Assembly (NCBI GenBank): GCA_036676235.1
Contig: JAKFDI010000080.1
Span: forward strand, 1-64,000
Reading direction: 5' to 3'
DNA from: JAKFDI01 sp036676235
GTDB taxonomy: Bacteria; Pseudomonadota; Gammaproteobacteria; Burkholderiales; Burkholderiaceae_C
Length of the DNA: 64,000 nucleotides
In this document: in pieces, positions 16,305 to 27,124 of the stretch
Layout of the letters: every line of letters begins with the position of its first letter
Numbering within the stretch: position 1 is the stretch's first letter
Notes under the pieces: model-generated
Seen by the model: only the letters and a program-made list of their open reading frames with translations
Database searches by the model: none
Told to the model about the DNA's origin: nothing
Translations under genes and position numbers: made by a program

Positions 16305-16811
16305 ATGTCGATCTCGATGCATTCCGCCAGTGCGCCTGTTTTCACCCGCATGCTGAACAATCTGCTGCGCTGGCTGGACAAGGCCGAGGCCCACGCGGCG
16401 GCCAAGAAGTTCGACGCCGGCGTGCTGCTCGCGGCGCGTCTGGCGCCCGACATGCTGGCCTTCACCAAGCAGGTCCAGATCGCGACCGACACCGCCAAGT
16501 TCTGCATCGCGCGTCTGGCGGGCGTGGATGCGCCGAAGTTCGACGACAACGAGGCGAGCCTTGCCGACCTGCGCGCGCGCATTCGCACGACGATCGCCTT
16601 TCTCGACTCGGTGCCGGCGTCGAAGGTCGACGGCAGCGAGACGCGCGAGGTGACGATCCCGCGCCGCGACGGCCCGATCACGATGACGGGCGAGGCCTAC
16701 CTCACGCGCTATGCGCTGCCCAACTTCTTCTTCCACGTGACCACGGCCTACGCGCTGCTGCGCCACAACGGCGTGGACCTCGGCAAGCCCGACTATCTCG
16801 GCACGATGTGA
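16305..16811 (+). CDS. DUF1993-family protein
   Basis: A 168-residue helical cytoplasmic protein. The start MSISMHSASAPVFTRML, the middle LAPDMLAFTKQVQIATD and the end NFFFHVTTAYALLRHNGVDLGK, then DYLG, match the DUF1993 family, whose members look like DinB-type four-helix bundles. No function is established. The ATG at 16305 is preceded by GGAGC. It is divergent from the 2-hydroxyacid dehydrogenase gene. A GC-rich hairpin repeat follows its stop. Confidence 0.75.
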   Translation: MSISMHSASAPVFTRMLNNLLRWLDKAEAHAAAKKFDAGVLLAARLAPDMLAFTKQVQIATDTAKFCIARLAGVDAPKFDDNEASLADLRARIRTTIAFLDSVPASKVDGSETREVTIPRRDGPITMTGEAYLTRYALPNFFFHVTTAYALLRHNGVDLGKPDYLGTM

Positions 16812-16867
16812 CCCCCCCGAAGCGGCCTGCGGCCGCTCCCCCCAGCGGGCAACACCGGCGGACCCGC
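16812..16867. repeat. GC-rich two-hairpin intergenic repeat
   Basis: Directly after the DUF1993 stop, AGCGGCC-TGC-GGCCGCT (16821-16837) forms a 7-bp stem, and GCGGG (16845-16849) pairs with CCCGC (16863-16867). The layout of a C/G-run hairpin followed by a second stem resembles the elements at 51860-51911 and 58514-58605. No T-run follows, so this is more likely a repeat than a classical terminator. Confidence 0.4.
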
Positions 16868-16958
16868 AGAGCCGGATCCGCGGCGTTCGCTTGAAAATGC
16901 CCGCTGTGCGAAGCGCAGCGGATGGTGTCAGGTCTGTAGGCCGAACGGAGACGGAAGA

Positions 16959-19385
16959 ATGAAGTGGTTGCGGCGGGCGGTATACGGCGTGGTGGCGCTG
17001 GTGGTGTTGGCGGCTCTCGGTGCGTGGCTCTACGCGCGGCAGACGCTGCCCGTCACCGACGGGGCGTTGACGCTTGTGGGTCCGCAGGCCGAACTGCGCA
17101 TCGAGCGGGACGCGCACGGTGTCCCGTCGATCCGTGCGGCATCGGCAACCGATGCGGCGTTCGGCCTCGGCTTCGTGCATGCGCAGGACCGGTTGTGGCA
17201 GCTCGAGACGCATCGGCGCATCGGCTCCGGGCGGCTGGCGCAGGCCTTCGGCGAAGCGGCGCTCGACACCGACCGCTTCCTGCGTGCGCTCGGCGTGCGC
17301 CGCGCCGCGGCGGCGCAGTGGGCGCAGCTGCAGGGCGAGCCGCGCGAGATGGTGCTGGCCTACACCGCCGGCATCAACGCCTACCTGCAGCAGGCGATGA
17401 AGGCGCGGCCACCGGAGTTCATGCTGCTCGGCATCGAGCCGGAGCCCTGGACGCCGGAAGACACCATGGCCTGGGCCATCATGATGGCGTGGGACCTGGG
17501 CGCGAACTGGAACACCGAGCTGCTGCGCATGCGGCTCGCGCTCACGATGCCGGTGGCGCGCGTCGACGAGATCATCCCGCCGTATCCGGGCGACCAGCCG
17601 CTCGCCACGGCCGACTACGCCGCGCTGTTTCGCGACCTGAAGCTCGACGGCAAGCTCGCTCAGCAGGCACTCGCCGCGGCGCCGCTGTCGGGCGTGGAGG
17701 GCGCGGGCTCGAACAACTGGGTGCTCGACGGCTCGCGCACCGAAACCGGCAAGCCGCTGCTCGCCAACGACCCGCACCTGAAGCTGTCGGCACCGGCGCT
17801 GTGGTACCTGGCGCGCCTGCATGCGCCCGGCTTCGAGGTGGCCGGCGCCACGCTGCCGGGGCTGCCGTTCGTGGTGCTGGGCCAGAACCGGAACGTCGCC
17901 TGGGGCTTCACCAACACCGGGCCGGACGTGCAGGACCTCTATATCGAGCGCATCAAGCCCGACGACCCGATGCAGTACCAGACGCCCGACGGCTGGGCGC
18001 GCTTCGAGACCTTCGAGGAAGTCATCCACGTCAAGGGCAAGCCCGACGTGCCTTTCGTTGCGCGCGCCTCGCGCCACGGCCCGGTGATCTCGGACGCCGG
18101 TGTGGCCGAAGGGCTGACGGGCCCGGCGGCGAAACCGGCGTATGTGCTGGCCATGCGCTGGACGGCGCTCGACCCCGATCCGGGAACGCTCGCGGCCGGG
18201 CTGGGGCTGAACCGCGCCGGATCGGTGCGCGAGTTCGTCGAGGTATCAGCCGGCTACGGCGCGCCGATGCAGAACATGGCGGTGGCCGATGTCACCGGGC
18301 ACATCGGCATCGTCTCGGCCGGGCGTGTGCCGGTGCGCCGGGCAGACAACGACCTGGAGGGCCGCGTGCCCGCGCCCGGATGGGAGGCGCGCTACGACTG
18401 GGCCGGGTTCGTGCCGGCCGGCGAGACGCCGCGCGAGTTCGATCCGCCGCGCGGCTACATCGCGAGCGCGAACCAGCGCATCCATGGGCCGGACTATCCC
18501 CACTACATCACCAGCGAATGGTCGGTGCCCTACCGCATGCAGCGCATCGAGCAACTGCTGCAGGCCAAACCGAAGCACGACATGGACAGCCTCGCGGCGA
18601 TCCAGGCCGACATCGTCTCGCTCGGCACGCAGCGGCTGCTGCCGGTGATCCGCACCGCGAAGTCGTCGCACGCGCTGGCCGATGCCGCGCACCGCGAACT
18701 GCAGGCTTTCGACGGCACCATGGCGGCCGAGCGTGCGGCGCCGCTGATCTTCTACGCCTGGGTGCGCCAACTGACCGAAGACGTGTTCGCCGACGAAGTG
18801 GGCGCGCCGACGTGGCGGCAGTCGCTCGGCAGCCGCAGCTACCGCGACGCGCTGGAAGGCGTGCTCGACCGGCAGGATGCCTGGTGGTGCGACGACAAGA
18901 CCACGCCCGCGGCAGAGACCTGCGAGCAGCAGATCGGCGCCGCCTTCACGCGGGCGCTCGACGAGCTGCAGGCCGTGCATGGCGACGACGTGGCGGCGTG
19001 GCAGTGGGGCGACGCCCATACGGCGCGTTCGGAGCACCGGCCCTTCAGCCGCGTGAAGCCGCTGGCACGCTGGTTCGAGCTGCGCACGCCGGTGGGCGGC
19101 GACACCTACACGGTGAATGCGGCCCGCGTGACCCTTCGCCCGGATTCGACCACCGGCGAGCTGTACCTCGACGAGCACGGCCCGAGCCTGCGCGCGATCT
19201 ACGACCTGGGTGACCTGTCGAAGTCGCGCTTCATGCAGTCGAGCGGGCAGTCGGGCATCGTGTTCTCGCCGCTGTATCGCAGCTTCGTCGAGCCGTGGGC
19301 GAAGGTGGCGTACGTGCCGGTGTGGGGCGGCGAGGCCGCGCAGAACACCTTGGTGCTGAAGCCGGCGGCGCCGGTTCCGAACTGA
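16959..19385 (+). CDS. Penicillin acylase-family N-terminal-nucleophile amidohydrolase
   Basis: An 808-residue precursor. An N-terminal membrane anchor or signal (about 7-27) is followed by the alpha region, with GFVHAQDRLWQLETHRR, then a spacer and the beta chain. Autocatalytic cleavage should occur between G250 and S251 in GAGSNNWVLDG, leaving Ser251 as the nucleophile. NDPHL and LPGLPFVVLGQNRNVAWG are further family hallmarks. Members hydrolyse penicillins, acyl-homoserine lactones or other N-acyl amides in the periplasm; quorum quenching is possible but cannot be read from sequence. The gene stands alone, followed by 318 bp of repeats. Confidence 0.88.
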   Translation: MKWLRRAVYGVVALVVLAALGAWLYARQTLPVTDGALTLVGPQAELRIERDAHGVPSIRAASATDAAFGLGFVHAQDRLWQLETHRRIGSGRLAQAFGEAALDTDRFLRALGVRRAAAAQWAQLQGEPREMVLAYTAGINAYLQQAMKARPPEFMLLGIEPEPWTPEDTMAWAIMMAWDLGANWNTELLRMRLALTMPVARVDEIIPPYPGDQPLATADYAALFRDLKLDGKLAQQALAAAPLSGVEGAGSNNWVLDGSRTETGKPLLANDPHLKLSAPALWYLARLHAPGFEVAGATLPGLPFVVLGQNRNVAWGFTNTGPDVQDLYIERIKPDDPMQYQTPDGWARFETFEEVIHVKGKPDVPFVARASRHGPVISDAGVAEGLTGPAAKPAYVLAMRWTALDPDPGTLAAGLGLNRAGSVREFVEVSAGYGAPMQNMAVADVTGHIGIVSAGRVPVRRADNDLEGRVPAPGWEARYDWAGFVPAGETPREFDPPRGYIASANQRIHGPDYPHYITSEWSVPYRMQRIEQLLQAKPKHDMDSLAAIQADIVSLGTQRLLPVIRTAKSSHALADAAHRELQAFDGTMAAERAAPLIFYAWVRQLTEDVFADEVGAPTWRQSLGSRSYRDALEGVLDRQDAWWCDDKTTPAAETCEQQIGAAFTRALDELQAVHGDDVAAWQWGDAHTARSEHRPFSRVKPLARWFELRTPVGGDTYTVNAARVTLRPDSTTGELYLDEHGPSLRAIYDLGDLSKSRFMQSSGQSGIVFSPLYRSFVEPWAKVAYVPVWGGEAAQNTLVLKPAAPVPN

Positions 19386-19703
19386 GGCGCTGGGCGGCGC
19401 CCAAAGCGCAGGGGCTGAGAGTTTTTATCGGAGTACAAGTCCCGCCCCGTTTGGGCTGAGGATCGAAGCCCTGTGCCGCTCGGTACAGGCCCTCCCTTCG
19501 ATACCTCAGATTGAGAGTTTTCGCGAGCACAACCCCATCCCGTTCGGGCTGAGGTATCGAAGTCCGGTGCCCCGTGTGACAGGTCCTTCGATACCTCAGG
19601 ACGAACGGGTCATATGGACCGTCGGACGAAAAACTTTCACGCTCTCACGCTCTCAGGGCGAACGAGTACGGTGCGCGGCGGAAGCAGAAGAACGCTCACG
19701 CTC
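19386..19703. repeat. Tandem ~90-bp palindromic repeats in a 318-bp gene-free stretch
   Basis: No gene lies here. Two direct repeats, 19416-19509 and 19512-19599, both begin with TGAGAGTTTT and end with CTTCGATACCTCAG. In the second, CTGAGGTATCGAAG (19549-19562) pairs perfectly with CTTCGATACCTCAG (19586-19599). Allowing a 2-nt internal mismatch, the arms extend to 19539-19562 and 19586-19609 (24 nt each). The core GGGCTGAG-x-TCGAAG is related to the repeat inside ligA (36630-36699). Degenerate ACGCTCTCA repeats fill 19636-19706. Confidence 0.75.
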
Positions 19704-20096
19704 TCAAATCGGTCCGAAGAGAACCTTGCGCTGCGCCGTGTACTTCCACCACGGCGCGGCCTGCGCCCCGCGCATGAAGTCGACGGCGGCCATGAAGGTG
19801 TCGAGCACGCAGGGGTCGTGGCGCTGGCCGGTGGCAGCGCACAGCTTCTGGTACAGCACGAAGGCGTCCTTGCCGCGCAACTGCCGCGGCTCGTGGATGC
19901 CGATGAGCCGCAGGTCGGCAGCGAGTGCCGGGCCGATGTTGGGCAACTGCTCGAGCACCATGCACTCAGCGGCGGTGGCGGCCTTGGGCGACTTGATGAC
20001 GGTGCGGCGCCGCTTGGCCGCGGAGGGTTGGGCGGACGGCACGGGCGCGCCGGCGGTGTTCGGCGCGCAATTCATCGCACAGCTTGCGGCCGGCAT
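19704..20096 (-). CDS. Helix-hairpin-helix protein of the Cdd1 (pathogenicity locus) type
   Basis: A 130-residue protein. A basic, Ala/Pro-rich N-terminus (about 1-38) is followed by a helix-hairpin-helix domain. Characteristic phrases are LEQLPNIGPALAADLRLIGI, LRGKDAFVLYQKLC and HDPCVLDTFMAAVDFM, which match the Cdd1 family (PF11731) from memory. Such HhH motifs usually bind DNA non-specifically; the biological role is unestablished. The ATG overlaps the lexA stop codon (TGATG), so it is cotranslated with lexA and should be induced by DNA damage from the same LexA boxes. A GTG one codon earlier is an alternative start. Confidence 0.75.
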   Translation of the reverse strand: MPAASCAMNCAPNTAGAPVPSAQPSAAKRRRTVIKSPKAATAAECMVLEQLPNIGPALAADLRLIGIHEPRQLRGKDAFVLYQKLCAATGQRHDPCVLDTFMAAVDFMRGAQAAPWWKYTAQRKVLFGPI

Positions 20097-20773
20097 CACA
20101 GCATCATGTTGTTGCGGATGAGGCCCACCGCCAGCCCTTCGAGCTCGAAGTCGACATCGCCGAAAGGCACGACGATGGGCTCGAAATCGGGGTTCTCGGG
20201 CAGCAGTTCGATGCTGGTGCGCGTACGCTTGAAGCGCTTCACGGTGACCTCGTCGCCCAGGCGCGCCACCACGATCTGGCCATTCTTGGCGTCCTTGGCG
20301 CGCTGCACGGCGAGCAGGTCGCCGTCCATGATGCCGGCGTCGCGCATGCTCATGCCGCGCACCTTGAGCAGGTAGTCGGGGCGGCGCGGGAACATGCTTG
20401 CCTCCATCAGGTAGGTCTGGTCGATGTGTTCCTGCGCGAGGATGGGGCTGCCGGCGGCCACACGGCCCACCAGCGGCAACGAGAGCTGCGCCAGGCTCGG
20501 CAGCGGCAGGCTGAACTGCTTGCCGCGCTGCTGGTTGAGCGCGCGCAGTGTGTCAGACTGCAAACGGATGCCGCGCGAGGTGCCGCCCACGAGTTCGATG
20601 ACGCCTTTGCGGGCGAGCGCCTGCAAGTGCTCTTCGGCCGCGTTGGCGGAACGGAAGCCCAGTTCGCTTGCGATTTCGGCGCGGGTGGGCGGTGCGCCGG
20701 TGCGCTCGATGGCGCTCTGCACGAGATCGAGCACCTGCTGCTGGCGTTCGGTGAGTTTGGGAGCTTCCTGCAC
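20096..20773 (-). CDS. lexA: SOS-response repressor LexA
   Basis: A 225-residue repressor (202 in Escherichia coli). The winged-helix DNA-binding domain contains LTERQQQVLDLVQ, PPTRAEIASELGF and NAAEEHLQALARKGVI. The self-cleavage site is A107-G108 in GRVAAGSPI. The catalytic pair is S142 (RGMSM) and K179 (EVTVKRF). The start is the GTG at 20773, preceded by AAAGGA at ideal spacing. The longer frame from an ATG at 20824 is rejected because that codon lies inside a LexA box. Two LexA boxes and a leader hairpin lie upstream. The downstream gene overlaps its stop. Confidence 0.95.
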   Translation of the reverse strand: MQEAPKLTERQQQVLDLVQSAIERTGAPPTRAEIASELGFRSANAAEEHLQALARKGVIELVGGTSRGIRLQSDTLRALNQQRGKQFSLPLPSLAQLSLPLVGRVAAGSPILAQEHIDQTYLMEASMFPRRPDYLLKVRGMSMRDAGIMDGDLLAVQRAKDAKNGQIVVARLGDEVTVKRFKRTRTSIELLPENPDFEPIVVPFGDVDFELEGLAVGLIRNNMML

Positions 20774-20792
20774 GGCAATCCTTTGTGCTGAT

Positions 20793-20813
20793 GTCCCGGG
20801 CTCGGCCCGGGAC
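20793..20813. promoter_or_regulatory. Hairpin in the lexA leader
   Basis: GTCCCGGGC (20793-20801), loop TCG, GCCCGGGAC (20805-20813): a perfect, very stable 9-bp stem between the LexA boxes and the lexA ribosome-binding site. In the lexA transcript it would end about nine bases before AAAGGA. It may stabilise the message or tune translation (inference). Confidence 0.55.
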
Positions 20814-20847
20814 TGAATATTCATCCAGTAGCTGTATTTTCATCCAG
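20813..20847. promoter_or_regulatory. Two tandem LexA boxes between lexA and the asparaginase gene
   Basis: CTGAATATTCATCCAG (20813-20828) and CTGTATTTTCATCCAG (20832-20847) both match CTG-N10-CAG, the SOS box of proteobacterial LexA, and are separated by three bases. For lexA, a candidate promoter has -35 TTGGCA and -10 GAAAAT 17 bp apart, the -10 lying inside the second box. The second box ends 10 bp before the asparaginase start, so LexA could repress both directions. Confidence 0.85.
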
Positions 20848-20857
20848 CTTCCGAAAA

Positions 20858-21808
<951 letters not shown>

Positions 21809-21816
21809 AAACAGAA

Positions 21817-21844
21817 AAGCCCGATCCGGCGAAGGATCGGGCTT
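21817..21844. terminator. Bidirectional terminator between asparaginase gene and ohr
   Basis: AAGCCCGATCC (21817-21827), loop GGCGAA, GGATCGGGCTT (21834-21844): a perfect 11-bp stem between converging genes. On the minus strand the stem is followed by a T-rich run (TTCTGTTTTC), as expected for ending ohr transcription. On the plus strand only the stem-terminal TT is present. Confidence 0.85.
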
Positions 21845-21865
21845 GCAGCGGGTGAGGCGTGCGGC

Positions 21866-22300
21866 TCAGACCACCGTCAATTGCACGTCGACATTGCCGC
21901 GCGTGGCATTGGAGTACGGGCACACCTGGTGCGCCGCCTCGACCAGCTTCTCGGCTTCGGCGCGCTCCATGCCGGGCACGGTGACCGCGAGCTTGACGGC
22001 GATGCCGAAGCCGAAGCTGCCGCCGGCCAGCGGGCCGATGCTCACGTCGGCGGCGATGGAGGTGTCGTCCGGCACCTTGATCTTCTGCTTGGCGCCCACC
22101 GCCTTCATCGCGCCGATGAAGCAGGCCGAATAGCCGGCTGCGAACAACTGCTCCGGGTTGGTGCCCGGGCCGCCTGCGCCGCCCATTTCCTTCGGTGTGC
22201 TGAGCGACAGTTCGAGCGTGCCGTCGGGCGTGCGCGAGGTGCCGGCGCGCCCGCCGGTGGAGGTGGCGTGGGCGGTGTAGAGAGCTTTTTCGATGGCCAT
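21866..22300 (-). CDS. ohr: Organic hydroperoxide resistance peroxidase Ohr
   Basis: A 144-residue OsmC/Ohr-family thiol peroxidase that reduces organic hydroperoxides. Both redox cysteines are present: C60 in GYSACFIGAM and C127 in HQVCPYSNATRGN; R18 in TGGRAG is the likely active-site Arg. The phrase GTNPEQLFAAGYSACF separates Ohr from OsmC. It lies 30 bp downstream of ohrR in the same direction, so the two probably share the promoter upstream of ohrR. Confidence 0.93.
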   Translation of the reverse strand: MAIEKALYTAHATSTGGRAGTSRTPDGTLELSLSTPKEMGGAGGPGTNPEQLFAAGYSACFIGAMKAVGAKQKIKVPDDTSIAADVSIGPLAGGSFGFGIAVKLAVTVPGMERAEAEKLVEAAHQVCPYSNATRGNVDVQLTVV

Positions 22301-22330
22301 GGTGCGTTTCCTTTTCAGGGGGTTGAGGAA

Positions 22331-22819
22331 TCAGTGTTCGGGTGCGGCAACGTCCTGCAACTGGCTGCGCAACTGCTGCAGCCGTGTGGTCAGTGCCACC
22401 AGTTCGTCGGCGCTGCAGCCCGTGGCTTGCGCCAGTTGACGGGGCACGGCGCGTGCCAGCCGTCGGAGGCCGCGCCCCTCGGACGTCAGGCTCACGATCA
22501 CGCGGCGCTCGTCGTCCGCGGCGCGCTCGCGGATCACCCAGCCGGCGGCCTCCATGCGCTTGAGCAGCGGAGTCAATGTGCCGGAGTCGAGGAACAGGCG
22601 TTCGCCAAGTTCGCTCACCGTTTGCGCGTCGCGCTCCCACAGCAGCAGCAGGGCGAGGTACTGCGGGTAGGTGAGGCCCAAGGGTTCGAGCAGCGGCTTG
22701 TAGACCTTGGTCATCGCAAGCGACGCCGAATAGAGCGCGAAGCAGAGCTGGTGATCGAGCTGCAGCCAGGCATCGGGCGTGCGCGCGGAGCGGGCCGGGC
22801 TTCGTGGTGTCGTGACCAT
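22331..22819 (-). CDS. ohrR: MarR-family organic peroxide sensor OhrR
   Basis: A 162-residue winged-helix repressor. The sensing cysteine is C26 in LDHQLCFALYSAS, the position used by OhrR proteins to sense organic peroxides. The recognition region follows LTYPQYLALLLLW and SGTLTPLLKRMEAAGWVIR, with the wing DERRV. Oxidation of C26 should release it from DNA and induce ohr. Palindromic AT-rich sites at 22845-22871, just upstream of its start, are the likely operator. Confidence 0.9.
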   Translation of the reverse strand: MVTTPRSPARSARTPDAWLQLDHQLCFALYSASLAMTKVYKPLLEPLGLTYPQYLALLLLWERDAQTVSELGERLFLDSGTLTPLLKRMEAAGWVIRERAADDERRVIVSLTSEGRGLRRLARAVPRQLAQATGCSADELVALTTRLQQLRSQLQDVAAPEH

Positions 22820-22844
22820 GGGCGCCAGTCTATTGAATTTCGAT

Positions 22845-22871
22845 CAATTGAATTGTGTGCAATGTAATTGC
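22845..22871. promoter_or_regulatory. Likely OhrR operator
   Basis: CAATT-G-AATTG (22845-22855) and GCAAT-GTA-ATTGC (22859-22871) are two perfect small palindromes in an unusually AT-rich patch 26-52 bp upstream of the ohrR start. OhrR operators in other bacteria are AT-rich palindromes containing CAAT/ATTG half-sites. The site would repress the ohrR-ohr transcript. Confidence 0.65.
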
Positions 22872-22906
22872 CATGCCGCATGCAGGGAAAACCTGCACAC
22901 GGTTGT

Positions 22907-24898
<1,992 letters not shown>

Positions 24899-24914
24899 GG
24901 GGAGAAAGCGAAAG

Positions 24915-24930
24915 AGGGCGCAAGCGCCCT
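24915..24930 (-). terminator. Hairpin between prmB and the ABC-F gene
   Basis: AGGGCGC (24915-24921), loop AA, GCGCCCT (24924-24930): a 7-bp stem followed on the minus strand by CTTTCGCTTTC. It is a plausible weak terminator for the dap-prmB transcript, just before the ABC-F start at 24898. The rest of the 183-bp gap shows no gene. Confidence 0.5.
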
Positions 24931-25081
24931 GGGTTGATCAGGCAGCCTCCGGGGACGCGATGCGCCGCGGGCCACCTAGTGAGCCTTCGATTGTCCTGCA
25001 GGACCGCATCCTGCTCGGCGGGGACGGTGAATGGTGCCGGCAGCACCGGCGCCGAGGAGGCGTGGCGGCCGCCGGCCGCGC

Positions 25082-25969
25082 TCAGCCGGCGTTGAGGCGG
25101 AGCAGCGCGTCCCGTGTCATGAGCAGCACCTGGTCGTCGCCCGCGCTGGTGGACAGCCAGGCGGCCTCGGCACGGGGAAACGCCTGCTCGAAGTTCGAGT
25201 GTTCGTTGCCGATCTCGAGCACCAGCACGCCGTTGCCGGTCATGTGGGCCGGCGCGTCGCGCAGGATGCGGCGCACGAGGTCCATGCCATCGTGGCCGCC
25301 CGCCAGTGCGAGGGTCGGCTCGGCGCGGTATTCGGCCGGCAGCGCTGCCATGCTCAGTGCGTTGACGTAGGGCGGGTTGCAGACGATCAGATCGTAGGCA
25401 GCCGGCAGCGCATCGAAGAGGTCGGACTTGAGCACCCGGATGCGATGGCCGAGCTTGTGCTTGTCGACGTTGATTTGAGCGACGGCCAGCGCGTCGTCCG
25501 AAATGTCGGCGGCATCCACGGTCACGTCGGGGTAGGCCATCGCGGCGATGACCGCCAGGCTGCCGTTGCCGGTGCACAGGTCGAGCACGCGGCTCGTTTC
25601 GTCGCTGAGCCAGGTGTCGAGCGTGCCTTCGCCTTCGGCATCGGCCAGCAGTTCGGCGATGAAGGAGCGCGGCACGATGCATCGCTCGTCCACGTAGAAG
25701 GGCACGTTCTGCAGCCAGGCCTCCTGCGTGAGGTAGGCGGCAGGCTGGCGTGTCTCGATGCGCCGGGTGACCAGCGCTTCGGCCTTGGCCTGCTCGTCCG
25801 TGCTCAGTTCGCGCTTGGCATGAGCTTCGAGCGCATCGAGCGCCATGCCGAGCGACCACAGCACCAGCCAGGCCGATTCGTCGAAGGCGTTGGTCGTGCC
25901 GTGCCCAAACGAAACGCCCGCCTGTCGCAGGCGGGCGGCTTGGTCCTGGATCAGGTCGATCAATGTCAT
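25082..25969 (-). CDS. prmB: Ribosomal protein uL3 glutamine N5-methyltransferase PrmB
   Basis: A 295-residue SAM-dependent methyltransferase. An N-terminal helical domain (about 1-95) precedes the Rossmann core with SAM motif VLDLCTGNGSLAVIAA and the glutamine-methylating motif NPPY (CNPPYVNAL). The phrase FYVDERCIVPRSFIAELL distinguishes PrmB from the release-factor enzyme PrmC. PrmB methylates Gln in ribosomal protein L3. The ATG overlaps the dapE stop by four bases (ATGA), so it is the last coupled gene of the dap operon. Confidence 0.9.
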   Translation of the reverse strand: MTLIDLIQDQAARLRQAGVSFGHGTTNAFDESAWLVLWSLGMALDALEAHAKRELSTDEQAKAEALVTRRIETRQPAAYLTQEAWLQNVPFYVDERCIVPRSFIAELLADAEGEGTLDTWLSDETSRVLDLCTGNGSLAVIAAMAYPDVTVDAADISDDALAVAQINVDKHKLGHRIRVLKSDLFDALPAAYDLIVCNPPYVNALSMAALPAEYRAEPTLALAGGHDGMDLVRRILRDAPAHMTGNGVLVLEIGNEHSNFEQAFPRAEAAWLSTSAGDDQVLLMTRDALLRLNAG

Positions 25970-27114
25970 GTGAGCAGGGCTTCCAGGGTGCGGCGGTAGA
26001 TGTTCTTCAGCGGCTCGATCGTGTCCACGCGCACATGCTCGTCGATCTTGTGGATGCTGGCGTTGAGCGGGCCGAATTCCACCACTTGCTTGCAGATCTT
26101 GGCGATGAAGCGGCCATCCGAGGTACCGCCGGTGGTCGAGAGTTGCGTCGTGACACCGGTTTCCGCCTGAATCGATTGCGTCATCGCTTCGACCAGCGCG
26201 CCGACGTGCGTGAGAAAGGGCTCGCCGCTGAGCGACCAGGCGACGTCGTAGTCGAGGCCGTGGCGCATGAGCAACTCGGCCACACGCTGCTTCAACCCGT
26301 CCACCGTCGATTCGGTGGAGAAGCGGAAGTTGAAATCGACCACCACTTCGCCCGGAATCACGTTGTTCGCGCCCGTGCCTGCATGGATGTTGGACATCTG
26401 CCAGCTCGTCGGCGGGAAGTACTCGTTGCCGCGATCCCACTCGATGGCGGCCAGTTCTGCCAGCGCCGGCATCGCAAGGTGGATGGGGTTCTTCGCCAGG
26501 TGCGGGTAGGCGATGTGGCCCTGCACGCCCTTGATCGTGAGCTTGGCCGAGAGGCTGCCGCGGCGGCCGTTCTTGATCATGTCGCCCAGGCGCTCCACCG
26601 AACTCGGTTCGCCGACGATGCAGTAGTCCAGGCGCTGGCCGCGCGCCGTCAGCCAGTCGCAGACCTTGACCGTGCCGTCGACCGACGGGCCTTCTTCATC
26701 GCTCGTGATCAGCAGCGCGACGGAACCGGTGTGATCCGGATGTGCGGCGACGAATTCTTCGATCGCCACCACCATCGCGGCGATCGAGGTCTTCATGTCG
26801 GCGGCGCCGCGGCCGTAGAGCACGCTGTCGCGGTGCGTGGGCACGAAGGGGTCGCTTGTCCATTGCGCGAGCGGGCCGGTGGGCACCACGTCGGTGTGAC
26901 CGGCGAAGACCAGCACGGGCGCGGCGGCGTCGCGGCCGCGGCGCATCGCCCAGAGATTGGTCACCGGCGCCTCGGGCGGGCCGAAGATCAGGGTCTCGCA
27001 GGCGAAGCCGATCGCTTCCAGCCGTTCACGCAACAGTGCCTGGCAACCGCCGTCGTCCGGTGTGACGGAGGGGCGGGCGATGAGTTGTTCGGTGAGCTGC
27101 AGCGCGCGTGACAT
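25966..27114 (-). CDS. dapE: Succinyl-diaminopimelate desuccinylase
   Basis: A 382-residue M20-family zinc hydrolase that releases L,L-diaminopimelate in lysine and peptidoglycan synthesis. Metal-binding motifs are FAGHTDVVPTG (His and following Asp), GRGAADMKTS, SDEEGPS and the late HKIDE His. The dimerisation domain (about 180-295) includes VQGHIAYPHLAKNPIH. It sits in the operon dapC-dapD-pilU-dapE-prmB, 10 bp after pilU and overlapping prmB. Confidence 0.95.
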   Translation of the reverse strand: MSRALQLTEQLIARPSVTPDDGGCQALLRERLEAIGFACETLIFGPPEAPVTNLWAMRRGRDAAAPVLVFAGHTDVVPTGPLAQWTSDPFVPTHRDSVLYGRGAADMKTSIAAMVVAIEEFVAAHPDHTGSVALLITSDEEGPSVDGTVKVCDWLTARGQRLDYCIVGEPSSVERLGDMIKNGRRGSLSAKLTIKGVQGHIAYPHLAKNPIHLAMPALAELAAIEWDRGNEYFPPTSWQMSNIHAGTGANNVIPGEVVVDFNFRFSTESTVDGLKQRVAELLMRHGLDYDVAWSLSGEPFLTHVGALVEAMTQSIQAETGVTTQLSTTGGTSDGRFIAKICKQVVEFGPLNASIHKIDEHVRVDTIEPLKNIYRRTLEALLT

Positions 27115-27124
27115 CGGCAGGCGG

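Noticed and set aside
19416..19609. Tandem units as a CRISPR or attachment site.
   Set aside because: There are only two units, they are palindromic and related to REP-like DNA in ligA, and no integrase or cas gene is nearby.
20774..20824. An upstream ATG for lexA at 20824.
   Set aside because: The codon lies inside a LexA box and would place the operator in coding sequence; the GTG at 20773 has an ideal AAAGGA and the normal N-terminus.
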